Assembly: GCA_910585095.1 (NCBI GenBank)
Contig: CAJUBU010000003.1
Coordinates: forward strand, 46,476-110,475
DNA: 64,000 nucleotides
Direction: 5' to 3'
Origin: an uncultured Lachnospira sp.
GTDB lineage: Bacteria > Bacillota > Clostridia > Lachnospirales > Lachnospiraceae
A program made the translations under genes and the position numbers. Shown here piece after piece: positions 43,001 through 51,965 of this stretch; the stretch's first letter is position 1; every line of letters begins with the position of its first letter. The notes below the pieces were generated by a model, which saw nothing but the letters and a program-made list of their open reading frames with translations, was not told where the DNA came from and did not search any database.

Positions 43001-43960
43001 TCACTGAATATAATAATCCATATGACTGTCTTTCCATTCATCATAAGCTGCCTTATCACTTATTTCATATATCCCATCACCACACATACGATATGTATAG
43101 GGCATTTCTTTATCAAAATTTAAAACAATTAATATCTGAGCATAATCGCCCTTTTCATGTAAATCATTATAATCAATATAATAAATGCCTGTTTTTTCAA
43201 TCTTCTTTTCTGCTAATAAATCAAACTTGTCCAAATTATTATCTTGACACTGATTTTCCCATGTACCACAATATTGATTTTTAAATTCTCTATATTGTTT
43301 TGATGAAAATGTCATTGTATTTCCAAGTTCTTCTTCCCAAAGCGTAACAGGAATACCATATAATTTTACTGTCAATTCTGGAATAGCATCAAAAAAATCT
43401 TCATAAATTGCAAAGGATACTGCTTGGACATCTTGTTTTAAAACTTCATACTCTGTCACTACTGTTTCATCAAATACACCATTAACTAAACTGTTTCCTA
43501 AGCCTAACGCCTTTTCGCCATCTCTTATATCAATTAACGGATTACTTCCTCTACCTCCAGTAAAAGCTCCTTCTAATTCAGGCTGAAAATTACTTTGGCT
43601 TTCACAGCCTTCTGATTTATGTTTAACAGTTTTACAGCCAACTGGACAATTTATATTTTTAAAAGCTTCAATACTATAATCTGTAACATAGCCAAGACTA
43701 TCTTCTACATAAGAAACACCCTTAATCTTATTTTCTACATGTGGATAATACACATATTTAATACCTTCATCATTAGCTGGGCAATCTGCTCTTTCCCAGC
43801 CATTATAAACTTGTACTGTTTCATTTTCTTGAATAATGCTTTTAGTTTTATATTCAGGCTCTGTTAATACTTCATTTTCAACTAGTTGGCTATTTTTGCC
43901 ACAACCTGAAATACAACATATTACCAGCAAAAGAAAGACACCATTTCTTTTCTTTATCAT
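43001..43960 (-). CDS. Secreted lipoprotein of the ABC cluster
   Basis: About 319 residues. A signal peptide ends in the lipobox CCISGC (MIKKRNGVFLLLVICCISGC), so the mature protein is anchored by Lgt. The body has no recognised domain; it contains Cys residues (FKNINCPVGCKTVKHKSEGC) that could form disulfides, and aromatic-rich segments. ATG 43960 follows AGGGAG. Directly upstream of the two permeases, so probably the external partner, receptor or self-protection factor of that transporter. Confidence 0.8.
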   Translation of the reverse strand: MIKKRNGVFLLLVICCISGCGKNSQLVENEVLTEPEYKTKSIIQENETVQVYNGWERADCPANDEGIKYVYYPHVENKIKGVSYVEDSLGYVTDYSIEAFKNINCPVGCKTVKHKSEGCESQSNFQPELEGAFTGGRGSNPLIDIRDGEKALGLGNSLVNGVFDETVVTEYEVLKQDVQAVSFAIYEDFFDAIPELTVKLYGIPVTLWEEELGNTMTFSSKQYREFKNQYCGTWENQCQDNNLDKFDLLAEKKIEKTGIYYIDYNDLHEKGDYAQILIVLNFDKEMPYTYRMCGDGIYEISDKAAYDEWKDSHMDYYIQ

Positions 43961-44081
43961 TTTCAATATACTCCCTATATAATCCAAAGAGTAATTTATG
44001 AAAACTTTTACAATAAATTACTCTTTGAAATAAAATATCACTCTAAATTTAATTTTATAAATTCATACAATATATTCTACA

Positions 44082-44486
44082 TTAATTTTCAGCAAGATGC
44101 CGTGTACTATAACAATTGTTTACACTAGTATACAATTTATGAACACTGGTATAATCCTCAGACCATTCATAATCTGATGAATATGTTTTATCACTACAAG
44201 TTATTGAACTACTATAAGTATATTGTTCACCATTTTGATATGTAGTTGTCACTTCTAAAAAAGCTAAATGTGACGAAATTCCTCGTATTGTACCTGCACT
44301 GACATTGCGCATTCCATTAGAATAGCTACTATTAAGATAGGCATATCCTCCCTTGTCCATTACTTGTGAATCTGCAAATGCAACTGTAGTCATAGCGGAT
44401 ACTAATAACACTGATAACGCTGCTGCTTTAATCATTGTTCTTTTTGATTTTTTTACAATTAATACATTGTTTTCTTTCTTCTTCAT
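44082..44486 (-). CDS. Small secreted protein, paralogue 1
   Basis: 134 residues. After a basic start (MKKKENNVLIVKKSKRTMIK) comes a Sec signal segment (AAALSVLLVSAMTTVAFA) and a mature part of about 95 residues rich in Tyr, Ser and Thr (GGYAYLNSSYSNGMRNVSAG). It is close to the protein at 44872-45300. No known domain. AGGAGG lies upstream of the ATG. It precedes the lipoprotein/ABC genes on the same strand, like Sec-dependent bacteriocins such as lactococcin 972, but I see no convincing sequence match. Confidence 0.75.
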   Translation of the reverse strand: MKKKENNVLIVKKSKRTMIKAAALSVLLVSAMTTVAFADSQVMDKGGYAYLNSSYSNGMRNVSAGTIRGISSHLAFLEVTTTYQNGEQYTYSSSITCSDKTYSSDYEWSEDYTSVHKLYTSVNNCYSTRHLAEN

Positions 44487-44871
44487 TGTAAACTTCCTCC
44501 TATATTTTATTAGAACTTTTTAAACAAAAATAAATATTTATTAAGTTCTTGTATTATTATATTATATATAAATATAAATTCCAACACTTATTTAGTTATA
44601 TTTGCATTATTTATAAATAAATATTTTATACATATATAATATTAATATACAAAACATAACTATATTTCATTTAAAAATCTACAAATTTCATTGCTATTTA
44701 GCAAGATTTAAGCCAAAATTTATCTTTCTATATAAATATATAAATCAAACCTACTCTTAAAAGAAAACAACATACCTGACAATATCTAATTTTATTTTAC
44801 AATTGTGAACGACTCCCAGTTTAAAAGCAGTGGAATTGCAATAGACCTATTTCAAATTTTATTCCCTTATA
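44487..44871. other. 385-bp AT-rich spacer between the paralogues
   Basis: Holds the promoter region of the first paralogue and, at about 44807-44850, a slightly GC-richer phrase (GAACGACTCCCAGTTTAAAA). No gene, no clear terminator. Confidence 0.5.
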
Positions 44872-45300
44872 TTAATCTTCAAAAAGATAAACTATATCAT
44901 AATAATTATCCGCATTATTATCTGTATAATTTTTATCTATATTAGAGTACAACTTATGAACACTGCTATAATCTTCTGTCCACTCATAATTTGATGAATA
45001 TTTTTTATCCCCACGTGTGATTGGACTTGTATAAGTATATACCGAACCATTATTGTATGTAGATGTCACTTGTAAATACGCATAATCTACAGAATTTCCT
45101 CGTATTGTGCCTGCACTGACATTTCTCATACCATTGGAATAATGACTATGCAGATAACCATATCCATTATGCTCCATATGCTGTGAGGCAGCAAATGCTG
45201 CTGTTCCCATAATAGATGCAAATAATATGGATAAAGCTGCAGCTTTGACAATCATTCTTTTTGTTCTTTTCATAATAAAATCATTATCTTTTTTCTTCAT
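44872..45300 (-). CDS. Small secreted protein, paralogue 2
   Basis: 142 residues. Same design as paralogue 1: MKKKDNDFIMKRTKRMIVKA, signal segment ending AFAA, then GYGYLHSHYSNGMRNVSAGT, YTYTSPITRGDKKYSSNYEW and EDYSSVHKLYSN. The block YSNGMRNVSAGTIRG is identical in the two. The C-terminal ~20 residues diverge and are acidic here. Strong AGGAGG. It is divergent from the PqqD-HprK gene, sharing its promoter region. Confidence 0.75.
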   Translation of the reverse strand: MKKKDNDFIMKRTKRMIVKAAALSILFASIMGTAAFAASQHMEHNGYGYLHSHYSNGMRNVSAGTIRGNSVDYAYLQVTSTYNNGSVYTYTSPITRGDKKYSSNYEWTEDYSSVHKLYSNIDKNYTDNNADNYYDIVYLFED

Positions 45301-45534
45301 TTTAAATTTCCTCCTACAACATATTAATTTTTTAAATATATATAAATATTGTTCAATTTTTGTACTATGATAGTTTATTTATACATTTATTATGTTGGTC
45401 TTTTATGTTCTCTTGTTATACGTTTATCTGTGTGCTAAACTGTATTTTATAAGCATATTAAACAAATATTACCCACTTGTTTTATTGTTTGCCTATAAAA
45501 CTTCATTTTATTTTTAGGAGAGGAGTCAAAAGTG
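45301..45534. promoter_or_regulatory. Divergent promoter region
   Basis: AT-rich 234 bp between the second secreted protein and the PqqD-HprK gene. Joint control is plausible. I could not fix -35/-10 boxes with confidence. Confidence 0.4.
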
Positions 45535-46701
45535 ATGAAAACCTATAATTACACACTTCAATATATTGACAATATTCCCTATCTTATCCCTTTTGGGCAA
45601 GGTATATCCGACCATATTCCTTCTGTTTTATTAAACGAAACGAGTGTAATGATATGGGATGCTATTAATATATACGAAACAAATGAAGAAATCGTTTCCC
45701 ATTTAATAAAAATATTTCAGCCTGATACTGAAAATGAAAAGATAGAATTAGAAAATGATATTAAACAATTTATGAAACATTTAGAAATGTATAACATTTT
45801 TGGCAACCAAGCATTTCATGTTTTAGTACCTTATAAAACAAAAAATATTGCTTTTCATATTGCAGGAATTTCTATGTTATATATAGGTCTTGAGGCTCTA
45901 TTCTCAGATAATTTTATTCCATTTTTATCAAACGAAAAACAACAGCCTGAAATAACAATTTATACCTCTTTAATACTGCCGCATTTTAAATCTGTAGGTA
46001 CTATTCTTGTACGAAGCGATGATATTACAATCTGTGAAAATGATAATGAATATATATTTATGATGAATACTTATCAATATGTAAAAGAATGTCATCTTTC
46101 TAAAGATGGTACAAAATGTATTTTATATCACAATGAATTAAAGCCTGCTGATTATAAAACAGCACAAGAAGAAGTATTCCATACAATTCGATTGATATTT
46201 TTATATACAGCAGCACAACATGATATGTTTGTTATTCACTCTGCTTCTATACTATATAAAGATAAAACATGGTTATTTTCTGCATCTTCTGGTACAGGTA
46301 AATCCACCCATGCCTCTTTATGGAAAAATTTATATCACACGCCTTGTATCAATGGCGATTTAAATCTTTTAGCTATCACCGAAACCAACGTTGAAGTTCG
46401 TGGAATCCCATGGTGTGGAACTTCTGGCATCAGTGATAACAAAACCTACCCTTTAGGTGGAATTATTCTTTTACAACAGTACTGGGAAGATAAGATACAA
46501 CCTCTTACACAAGCTGAAAAAATTTTGTATACCATACAACGTTTTATCTCACCTACATGGACAAAAGAAATGGTACAAAAAAATTTAAACGCTGCATGTT
46601 TTATATCAAAACATGCCATGATAACCAAACTTTTATGCACAAAAGAATCATCCTCTGCACAACTTATCCATGCAGAAATTGATAAATATGAGGAACAATA
46701 A
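45535..46701 (+). CDS. PqqD-like domain fused to HPr-kinase-like domain
   Basis: 388 residues. Residues 5-90 resemble a PqqD/RRE fold (DHIPSVLLNETSVMIWDAIN), which binds leader peptides in RiPP pathways. Residues 215-388 are HprK-like: FVIHSASILYKDKTWLFSAS, the P-loop SSGTGKST (about 251-258), the NGD motif and RGIPWCGTSGISDNKTYPLG. Some HprK homologues in lasso-peptide clusters phosphorylate peptides. ATG 45535 follows GGAGAGGAG. Coupled to an ABC exporter gene two bases downstream; divergent from two secreted-protein genes. Confidence 0.8.
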   Translation: MKTYNYTLQYIDNIPYLIPFGQGISDHIPSVLLNETSVMIWDAINIYETNEEIVSHLIKIFQPDTENEKIELENDIKQFMKHLEMYNIFGNQAFHVLVPYKTKNIAFHIAGISMLYIGLEALFSDNFIPFLSNEKQQPEITIYTSLILPHFKSVGTILVRSDDITICENDNEYIFMMNTYQYVKECHLSKDGTKCILYHNELKPADYKTAQEEVFHTIRLIFLYTAAQHDMFVIHSASILYKDKTWLFSASSGTGKSTHASLWKNLYHTPCINGDLNLLAITETNVEVRGIPWCGTSGISDNKTYPLGGIILLQQYWEDKIQPLTQAEKILYTIQRFISPTWTKEMVQKNLNAACFISKHAMITKLLCTKESSSAQLIHAEIDKYEEQ

Positions 46702-46703
46702 TT

Positions 46704-48479
46704 ATGGAAATTAAAAAGACCATCAAACATATTATAAAACGTATTCAAGAAGGTATATTAAAAGATATGTGGATTCAGACAAAATGGATTTACAGTTATG
46801 CCAGACGCTATTGGCTGGCTATGATTTTTTATACATTGATGGGACTTAGCGGAACCATATTAAGTTTAATATCCAGTTTAATATCCAGAGACCTTGTTGA
46901 TATGATAACAGGACATCAAACAAGTGAACTTATAAAAACATTTTGTATGATGATAAGTTTTACAATTGGAAATCAAATTATATCTCAATTGACAGGTTAT
47001 ATTTCAAATTGGATAAACATAAAAGTGGACAATTCCATAAAAGCTGAAATTTATGAAAAAATGCTGACGACGGACTGGGAGGCTATCTCCAATTACCACA
47101 CTGGCGATTTGCTTACCAGATGGAGCAGTGATGCCTCTGCTATTTCATCAGGCATTTTAAACTGGATACCCAATTTAATTATATATTCTTTCAAATTTAT
47201 TATGGCACTGGGCATTGTTATTATAAACGACCCTACATTTGCCCTATTTTCACTGATTGGTATGCCTGTAACAGCTCTGATGAGTAAAACACTGATGAAA
47301 AGAATGATTCATAACAATAAACGAAGCGCCGCATTGGGGGCTAAAATGTCTGGATTTAATCAGGAATCCTTTTCCAATATCCAAACCATCAAAGCATTTG
47401 ATTTAATCAAATTATATAGTAAACGTTTAAAACAATTACAAACTGAATATCTTAATATGCGGTTGGAATTTAATCGTATGTCTATGGTGACTTCTTTTAT
47501 TATGAGCCTTGTTGGAATGGCTGTCTCTTACAGTTGTTATGGCTGGGGTATTTATAGGGTATTTTCTGGAAATATCTCATATGGCACTATGACACTATTT
47601 ATATCGTTGTCTGGACAATTGACAGGCGCCTTAAATTCATTGATTTCTCTAGTTCCTTCTGCCATTGGCTTAACAACTTCGGCTGGAAGAATTATGGATA
47701 TTATTAATATGAAACAGGAGGATTACTCTGAAAAAGACAAAGTTATTGCTCTTAACAATCGTTATAAAGAGCTGGGATTAAGCATTGATTTAAAAAATAT
47801 TTGTTATCATTATGCAAATGGTACACCTGTATTTAACAATGTTTCTATTGAGGCGCATCCACATGAGATTGTAGCTCTTGTAGGTCCTTCTGGCGAGGGC
47901 AAAACAACGATGCTGCGATTAATTTTAGCCCTGCTGCACCCACAAAAAGGCGAAGCTTTTGTATATGGCAAAGATACCATTTCTTCTGCTATAACAATCT
48001 CTCCTTCCACAAGACAGCTATTTTCCTATGTTCCTCAGGGAAATACCATGTTTTCAGGAACGATTGCCCAAAATCTTAGAAATGTTATGCCAGACGCCAG
48101 CGACGAAGATATTATAAAAGCGCTTCAATTAGCTTGTGCATGGAATTTTGTGTCCAAACTTCCAGAGGGTATTAACAGCGAAATTAAAGAACGCGGCGGC
48201 GGCTTTTCAGAAGGTCAGGCTCAGCGTCTTAGCATTGCAAGAGCTATCCTAAGACGTTCTCCTTTTCTTCTGTTAGATGAAGCCACCTCCGCACTTGACG
48301 TTGCCACAGAACGAATGGTATTAAAAAATCTTATGCAGGACACTTATCCTAGAACTTGTATTGTCACTACACACAGACCAACTGTACTCAATATGTGCCA
48401 ACGCGTATATGAAATTCATGATAAAAAATGTACGTTATTAAATGATGATAAAATAAACCAGTTGATTGACCAGTTTTAG
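46704..48479 (+). CDS. ABC exporter (fused membrane and ATPase domains)
   Basis: 591 residues. Six membrane segments (1-320) and a nucleotide-binding domain with Walker A GPSGEGKTT, the divergent signature FSEGQAQRLSIARA (usual LSGGQ) and Walker B LLLDEATSALD. No C39 peptidase domain, so a leader would need another protease. FSEGQ exporters are often linked to peptide export. The start lies two bases after the PqqD-HprK stop, so both are one unit. Probable homodimer in the membrane. Confidence 0.9.
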   Translation: MEIKKTIKHIIKRIQEGILKDMWIQTKWIYSYARRYWLAMIFYTLMGLSGTILSLISSLISRDLVDMITGHQTSELIKTFCMMISFTIGNQIISQLTGYISNWINIKVDNSIKAEIYEKMLTTDWEAISNYHTGDLLTRWSSDASAISSGILNWIPNLIIYSFKFIMALGIVIINDPTFALFSLIGMPVTALMSKTLMKRMIHNNKRSAALGAKMSGFNQESFSNIQTIKAFDLIKLYSKRLKQLQTEYLNMRLEFNRMSMVTSFIMSLVGMAVSYSCYGWGIYRVFSGNISYGTMTLFISLSGQLTGALNSLISLVPSAIGLTTSAGRIMDIINMKQEDYSEKDKVIALNNRYKELGLSIDLKNICYHYANGTPVFNNVSIEAHPHEIVALVGPSGEGKTTMLRLILALLHPQKGEAFVYGKDTISSAITISPSTRQLFSYVPQGNTMFSGTIAQNLRNVMPDASDEDIIKALQLACAWNFVSKLPEGINSEIKERGGGFSEGQAQRLSIARAILRRSPFLLLDEATSALDVATERMVLKNLMQDTYPRTCIVTTHRPTVLNMCQRVYEIHDKKCTLLNDDKINQLIDQF

Positions 48480-48484
48480 TTATA

Positions 48485-49342
48485 TTATATCTCTCCTTCT
48501 GGTCGCACATATATTATACCATACGCATTTGGTCCTATATGTGTTCCAATGGTTGCTCCAATGCCTCGAATTTTAGGTGAATCAAACTCTATTCCTTGTT
48601 TTTGTAAAGCCTGAATAAATCCAGCACAATTTGTTCTATCATACGCATATACAAAATACACAGGATAATTTTTATCATATCCATGTTCAGCAACATGTTT
48701 TGCCATATGGCGAATTGCACGTCGAGTACCTATTTGTTTTCCGCATAAAATCACATTTCCTTCTGGAGTAAATGTAATAATCGGCTTAATATTTGCCAAT
48801 GTTCCTATATTTGCTACACTTTTTGAAATTCTGCCGCCCTTGTAAAGATATTCAAGCGTATCAAGACCAGCATAAATACATACACGTCCTTTAATTTTTT
48901 CTATTTCGCAAATAATATCTTCTACTGCTGCTCCTTTATCACGCATTGCCACAGCAATATCTACTAAAAGTCGAATACCCAATGTAGCAAGCTTACTGTC
49001 AACTATATATACATTATCATAATCAACGATATTTTTTGCAAGATTCGCACTTTGAATCGTTCCGCTAAGTTCGCTGGAAATCAAAATTGCAATTACTGTA
49101 TCATTTGCTTTTTTTGCTTCCTCAAACACTTCAGCAAATTCACTAGGTGAAGGCTGTGATGTTTTAGGAAGCTCTTTTGCTGCAATCATTTTTTCAAAAA
49201 ATTCTTCCTTTGTAATATCAACACCATCTCTATATACTTCTTCCCCAAAATTAATGGTCATGGGAATACAAGTGATTCCCCTTTTTTCAATCTCAGCCAT
49301 ACTGTAATCTGCCGCTGAATCTGTAATGATTCTAATTGCCAT
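48485..49342 (-). CDS. DegV-family fatty-acid-binding protein
   Basis: About 285 residues. IRIITDSAADYSMAEIEKRG, DGVDITKEEFFEKM, KTSQPSPSEFAEVFEEA and YLYKGGRISKS are the DegV signature. DegV/FakB proteins hold a fatty acid for phosphorylation by fatty acid kinase. ATG 49342 follows GGAGGGG. The gene overlaps the end of the MarR gene by 11 bp, so both are co-translated. Confidence 0.93.
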   Translation of the reverse strand: MAIRIITDSAADYSMAEIEKRGITCIPMTINFGEEVYRDGVDITKEEFFEKMIAAKELPKTSQPSPSEFAEVFEEAKKANDTVIAILISSELSGTIQSANLAKNIVDYDNVYIVDSKLATLGIRLLVDIAVAMRDKGAAVEDIICEIEKIKGRVCIYAGLDTLEYLYKGGRISKSVANIGTLANIKPIITFTPEGNVILCGKQIGTRRAIRHMAKHVAEHGYDKNYPVYFVYAYDRTNCAGFIQALQKQGIEFDSPKIRGIGATIGTHIGPNAYGIIYVRPEGEI

Positions 49343-49778
49343 AATACCCCTCCACACTATTTGTTATTTTTCCCAACACGTTTATAACTATCTGAATTTC
49401 TGTATCATTTAATTCCTTCGTCGCTTCCTTAATCAAGTCAATAATTCTTTTATGCTCTTTTTTATAAACATCAATATGCTCCTCATTTAACTCTAAATAA
49501 TACTGTCTTTTATCTTTTTTAGAACGAACTCTTTTAATGATTTCTTTTTTTTCAAGATTATTTAATGTTAAATTCATAAGCGATTTAAGAATTTTTGTCC
49601 TATTACACAAATCGGTTGCTGTCATATTGATATGATTTTGTCTTGCCTCATTTAACAGACGACAAACCACAGCCTCATTAAATGACAGTTCTTTTACAAT
49701 TCTTCTATTACTGATAACAAAAGTCATTCTAAGCCATGTGTCTAACAAATTTTCATAAATATTATTTTTCATATTCAT
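49332..49778 (-). CDS. MarR-family transcriptional regulator
   Basis: 148 residues. Winged HTH with AVVCRLLNEARQNHINMTAT, LCNRTKILKSLMNLTLNNLE and the wing IIKRVRSKKDKRQYYLELNE, flanked by helical dimerisation segments. AAAGG is 8 bases before the ATG. Coupled to DegV/FakB, so a link to lipid metabolism similar to FabT is plausible, though unproven. The inverted repeats just upstream are likely operators. Confidence 0.88.
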   Translation of the reverse strand: MNMKNNIYENLLDTWLRMTFVISNRRIVKELSFNEAVVCRLLNEARQNHINMTATDLCNRTKILKSLMNLTLNNLEKKEIIKRVRSKKDKRQYYLELNEEHIDVYKKEHKRIIDLIKEATKELNDTEIQIVINVLGKITNSVEGYYGN

Positions 49779-49845
49779 TGATTATGCCTTTCTTGCAGTA
49801 AAGCAATAGTAACTATATTTTGTAAAGTGCTTTATATGAGCAAAA

Positions 49846-49884
49846 AGTTCATAAAATGAACCATTTTAGTTTACTTTATGAACT
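49846..49884. promoter_or_regulatory. MarR-type operator candidates
   Basis: AGTTCATAAA (49846-49855) and TTTATGAACT (49875-49884) are perfect inverted arms; in addition GTTCAT-AAA-ATGAAC (49847-49861) is a compact palindrome. They lie 68-106 bp upstream of the MarR gene. Confidence 0.6.
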
Positions 49885-50000
49885 ATATTATAGAATAGTT
49901 TATTTGTCAATATCAAATATCATAAAATTAATTTTTTAATAATTTTAGAGATGGATATTTAATCTTATAAAGAGAAACTAGAACAAAAAAAATTAAAAAA

Positions 50001-50028
50001 TGTCTGTATATTATATAATACACAGACA
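50001..50028 (-). terminator. Terminator of the GFFGG-repeat gene
   Basis: TGTCTGT and ACAGACA flank an AT-rich loop; on the minus strand T-rich sequence (TTTTTTAATTTTTTTTG) follows. Confidence 0.7.
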
Positions 50029-50050
50029 AAATAACATATTTTTAATTAAA

Positions 50051-50089
50051 AAATATTTACAATCCGCTTACTGCTTTCTTGATAAGATT
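50051..50089. repeat. Dispersed ~40-bp repeat
   Basis: AATATTTACAATCCGCTTAC then TGCTTTCTTGAT: reverse orientation, one terminus decayed. Between the GFFGG gene and its terminator. Confidence 0.5.
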
Positions 50090-50111
50090 AAATTTTAAAA
50101 ATCAAATTTTT

Positions 50112-50426
50112 TTAATCATCATAATGATTTACTCCACCAAAAAAACCCTTATTGCTATGACCTGTTTTCTTTCCATTCTTATCATAATGGTTTACACCGC
50201 CAAAAAAGCCCTTACTACTATGACCTATTTTCTTTCCATTCTTATCATAATGGTTTACGCCGCCAAAAAATCCTTCATTGCTATAACCTACTTTATTTCC
50301 GTTTGCATCATAATTGTTCATACCACCAAAAAAGCCAGGTCTGCTTTCTCCTATCTTTTTTCCATTTTCATCATAATGAATAATTGTTCCAAATAACCCT
50401 TTTCTACTATATCCGCTTTTCTTCAT
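50112..50426 (-). CDS. Tandem GFFGGxNHYDxNGKKIG repeat protein
   Basis: 104 residues made almost wholly of 23-residue repeats (GFFGGVNHYDKNGKKIGHSS), four to five copies, the last two nearly identical in DNA. No signal peptide. It resembles WG/MORN-like beta-repeat proteins seen in gut Firmicutes; function unknown, perhaps a binding surface. AGGAGTCCTGTT precedes ATG. Copy number probably varies by recombination. Confidence 0.75.
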   Translation of the reverse strand: MKKSGYSRKGLFGTIIHYDENGKKIGESRPGFFGGMNNYDANGNKVGYSNEGFFGGVNHYDKNGKKIGHSSKGFFGGVNHYDKNGKKTGHSNKGFFGGVNHYDD

Positions 50427-50673
50427 AACAGGACTCCTTTACTATTTCTATAAAAATAATACTTAAAAAATCATTTATTAAGTTTATTTTATCATAAATA
50501 AATATATAATTCTATTCAATTTTGTTTTATATTTTTGTATTGTTTTGCCAATTCATATATATATTATTTAAAATATTTGTCAAACAACGCTGATTTTTCA
50601 GCAATTAATTTTTCCTTATGGTCTTGTGCCTCCAATTTGAATTTATCAACGCTTTTTTCTTATGAACTATTTT
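50427..50673. other. AT-rich spacer
   Basis: About 250 bp with no recognisable gene or strong structure; probably holds the promoter of the repeat protein and the 3' end of the next transcript. Confidence 0.5.
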
Positions 50674-51165
50674 TTAATTAAAAAAATATCGCTCATTAAT
50701 ACTATTTTCAAAAATATCACAAAAGGCAGATATGAATTTTGCTTTATCTTGTACTTCCTGTTTTTCTACTTGATGAGAATAGGTATTTGCATAATTGCAG
50801 TAAACATCTACTTCTGTTTTTGAAAACTCTGGCAATCCATACATTTTTTTAATTTCCTCTATTACCTCGCCATAATCTTTAACCAACTGCTTATATGCCT
50901 TATCAGGATTTTTAAAAACCGCATACCCACGCATGTTTGCACCAATATCATAAACTTCTCCATGTTCTAAAAATTTCTCAATAGCAACATTCCCTTTTAT
51001 TTTATCATTTGTGGTATCATAAGCCATTACATAAATTTTATCAATAGGATATAATACAACTTTAAATCCTATATAAGCTATACCGCTAAGTGCAATAATA
51101 AAAACTATCATTGTAATAATCCATTTTTTTAACTTTTTTTGTTTTTTATGGTCTGATACGTCCAT
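50674..51165 (-). CDS. Membrane-anchored protein of unknown function
   Basis: About 163 residues. One N-terminal membrane segment (WIITMIVFIIALSGIAYIGF) and an exterior domain with YDTTNDKIKGNVAIEKFLEH, GYAVFKNPDKAYKQL and YCNYANTYSHQVEK. ATG 51165 follows GAAGGGAATAG; an ATG at 51201 in frame has no clear ribosome binding site. Not recognised. The neighbour at 51.4-52.0 kb has a similar single-anchor layout but no obvious sequence similarity. Confidence 0.6.
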   Translation of the reverse strand: MDVSDHKKQKKLKKWIITMIVFIIALSGIAYIGFKVVLYPIDKIYVMAYDTTNDKIKGNVAIEKFLEHGEVYDIGANMRGYAVFKNPDKAYKQLVKDYGEVIEEIKKMYGLPEFSKTEVDVYCNYANTYSHQVEKQEVQDKAKFISAFCDIFENSINERYFFN

Positions 51166-51298
51166 ATCTATTCCCTTCACTTTCTTGATTTTCTCATCCA
51201 TTTACATCTGTATTTGCATTATTACTTATATCTAAAATTATAAAATCTTATGCTCATAAATGCAATCCAATTTATTATTTTAAAAAATGACCATACAA

Positions 51299-51353
51299 AA
51301 AAACTGCCACATAAAGCATGAATATCTTATGCTTTGCAGCAGCCTTTATTTTC
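51299..51353 (-). terminator. GACTGTYGCA-type terminator
   Basis: On the minus strand AAAGGCTGCTGCAAAGCATA pairs with TATGCTTTATGTGGCAGTTT-like sequence and a T run follows. It ends the gene at 51360. Confidence 0.7.
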
Positions 51354-51359
51354 TAATTA

Positions 51360-51965
51360 TTATTTATCTTTTAATCCTTTATCAATAAAATCTTGGGATG
51401 AAAAAACTCCTGTATATTTATGTTCTGTTTCATACCATACTCGATAAATTTCATATTCATCACCATTATTATAAACAAGTGCCTGAATAGTGTCATCTTT
51501 AAAAAGAGAATCTTCTTTTAATCGTCGTTCTGACATTACAGGCGTTTGAAATGTAACTAAAATCATCTCTTTTCCATCACACTCAACTAACTTTGTATCA
51601 AAACTTGCTGTTGGCATACCCTCAAAGCTTTCTAATTTTAGTCCCTTATTTCTTTCAAACTTTTCTTCATACCAACTGCTGATGATATTATACAATTGTT
51701 CTTTCTGTGTTTGGGTAAATGTAAGATTATCACCTTCTCTTACAAATGCTGACTGGTCAACTTCTCCTTCTATGATTGAATATTGAGACTTAATCATCCA
51801 ATCTTTATCTCTTATCAATTCCATTCGCTCTTTTGCCCATTCGCTATTAAGGTCGATATCTTCAGGTATCTGTCCTGCATTAGTAATCGCTTTATGAGTT
51901 CCTCCAATTAACAATATGGTTACTGCCATACCAGCTATCACTGCAATTTTAATCTTCTTTTTCAT
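51360..51965 (-). CDS. Secreted or anchored protein of unknown function
   Basis: About 201 residues. An N-terminal hydrophobic segment (KIAVIAGMAVTILLIGG) acts as anchor or signal; the rest is hydrophilic (EWAKERMELIRDKDWMIKSQ, YEEKFERNKGLKLESFEG, YNNGDEYEIYRVWYETEHKY). No family recognised. ATG 51965 follows GGGGTG at 6 bases. Own terminator behind it. Confidence 0.65.
   Translation of the reverse strand: MKKKIKIAVIAGMAVTILLIGGTHKAITNAGQIPEDIDLNSEWAKERMELIRDKDWMIKSQYSIIEGEVDQSAFVREGDNLTFTQTQKEQLYNIISSWYEEKFERNKGLKLESFEGMPTASFDTKLVECDGKEMILVTFQTPVMSERRLKEDSLFKDDTIQALVYNNGDEYEIYRVWYETEHKYTGVFSSQDFIDKGLKDK

Noticed and set aside
44082..45300. Lactococcin 972 family bacteriocins
   Set aside because: The gene order and the Sec signal are similar, but the mature sequences lack the expected pattern, so I kept them as unassigned.
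50112..50426. 69-bp repeats as a possible CRISPR or minisatellite
   Set aside because: They are coding repeats with a good ribosome binding site and no unique spacers.
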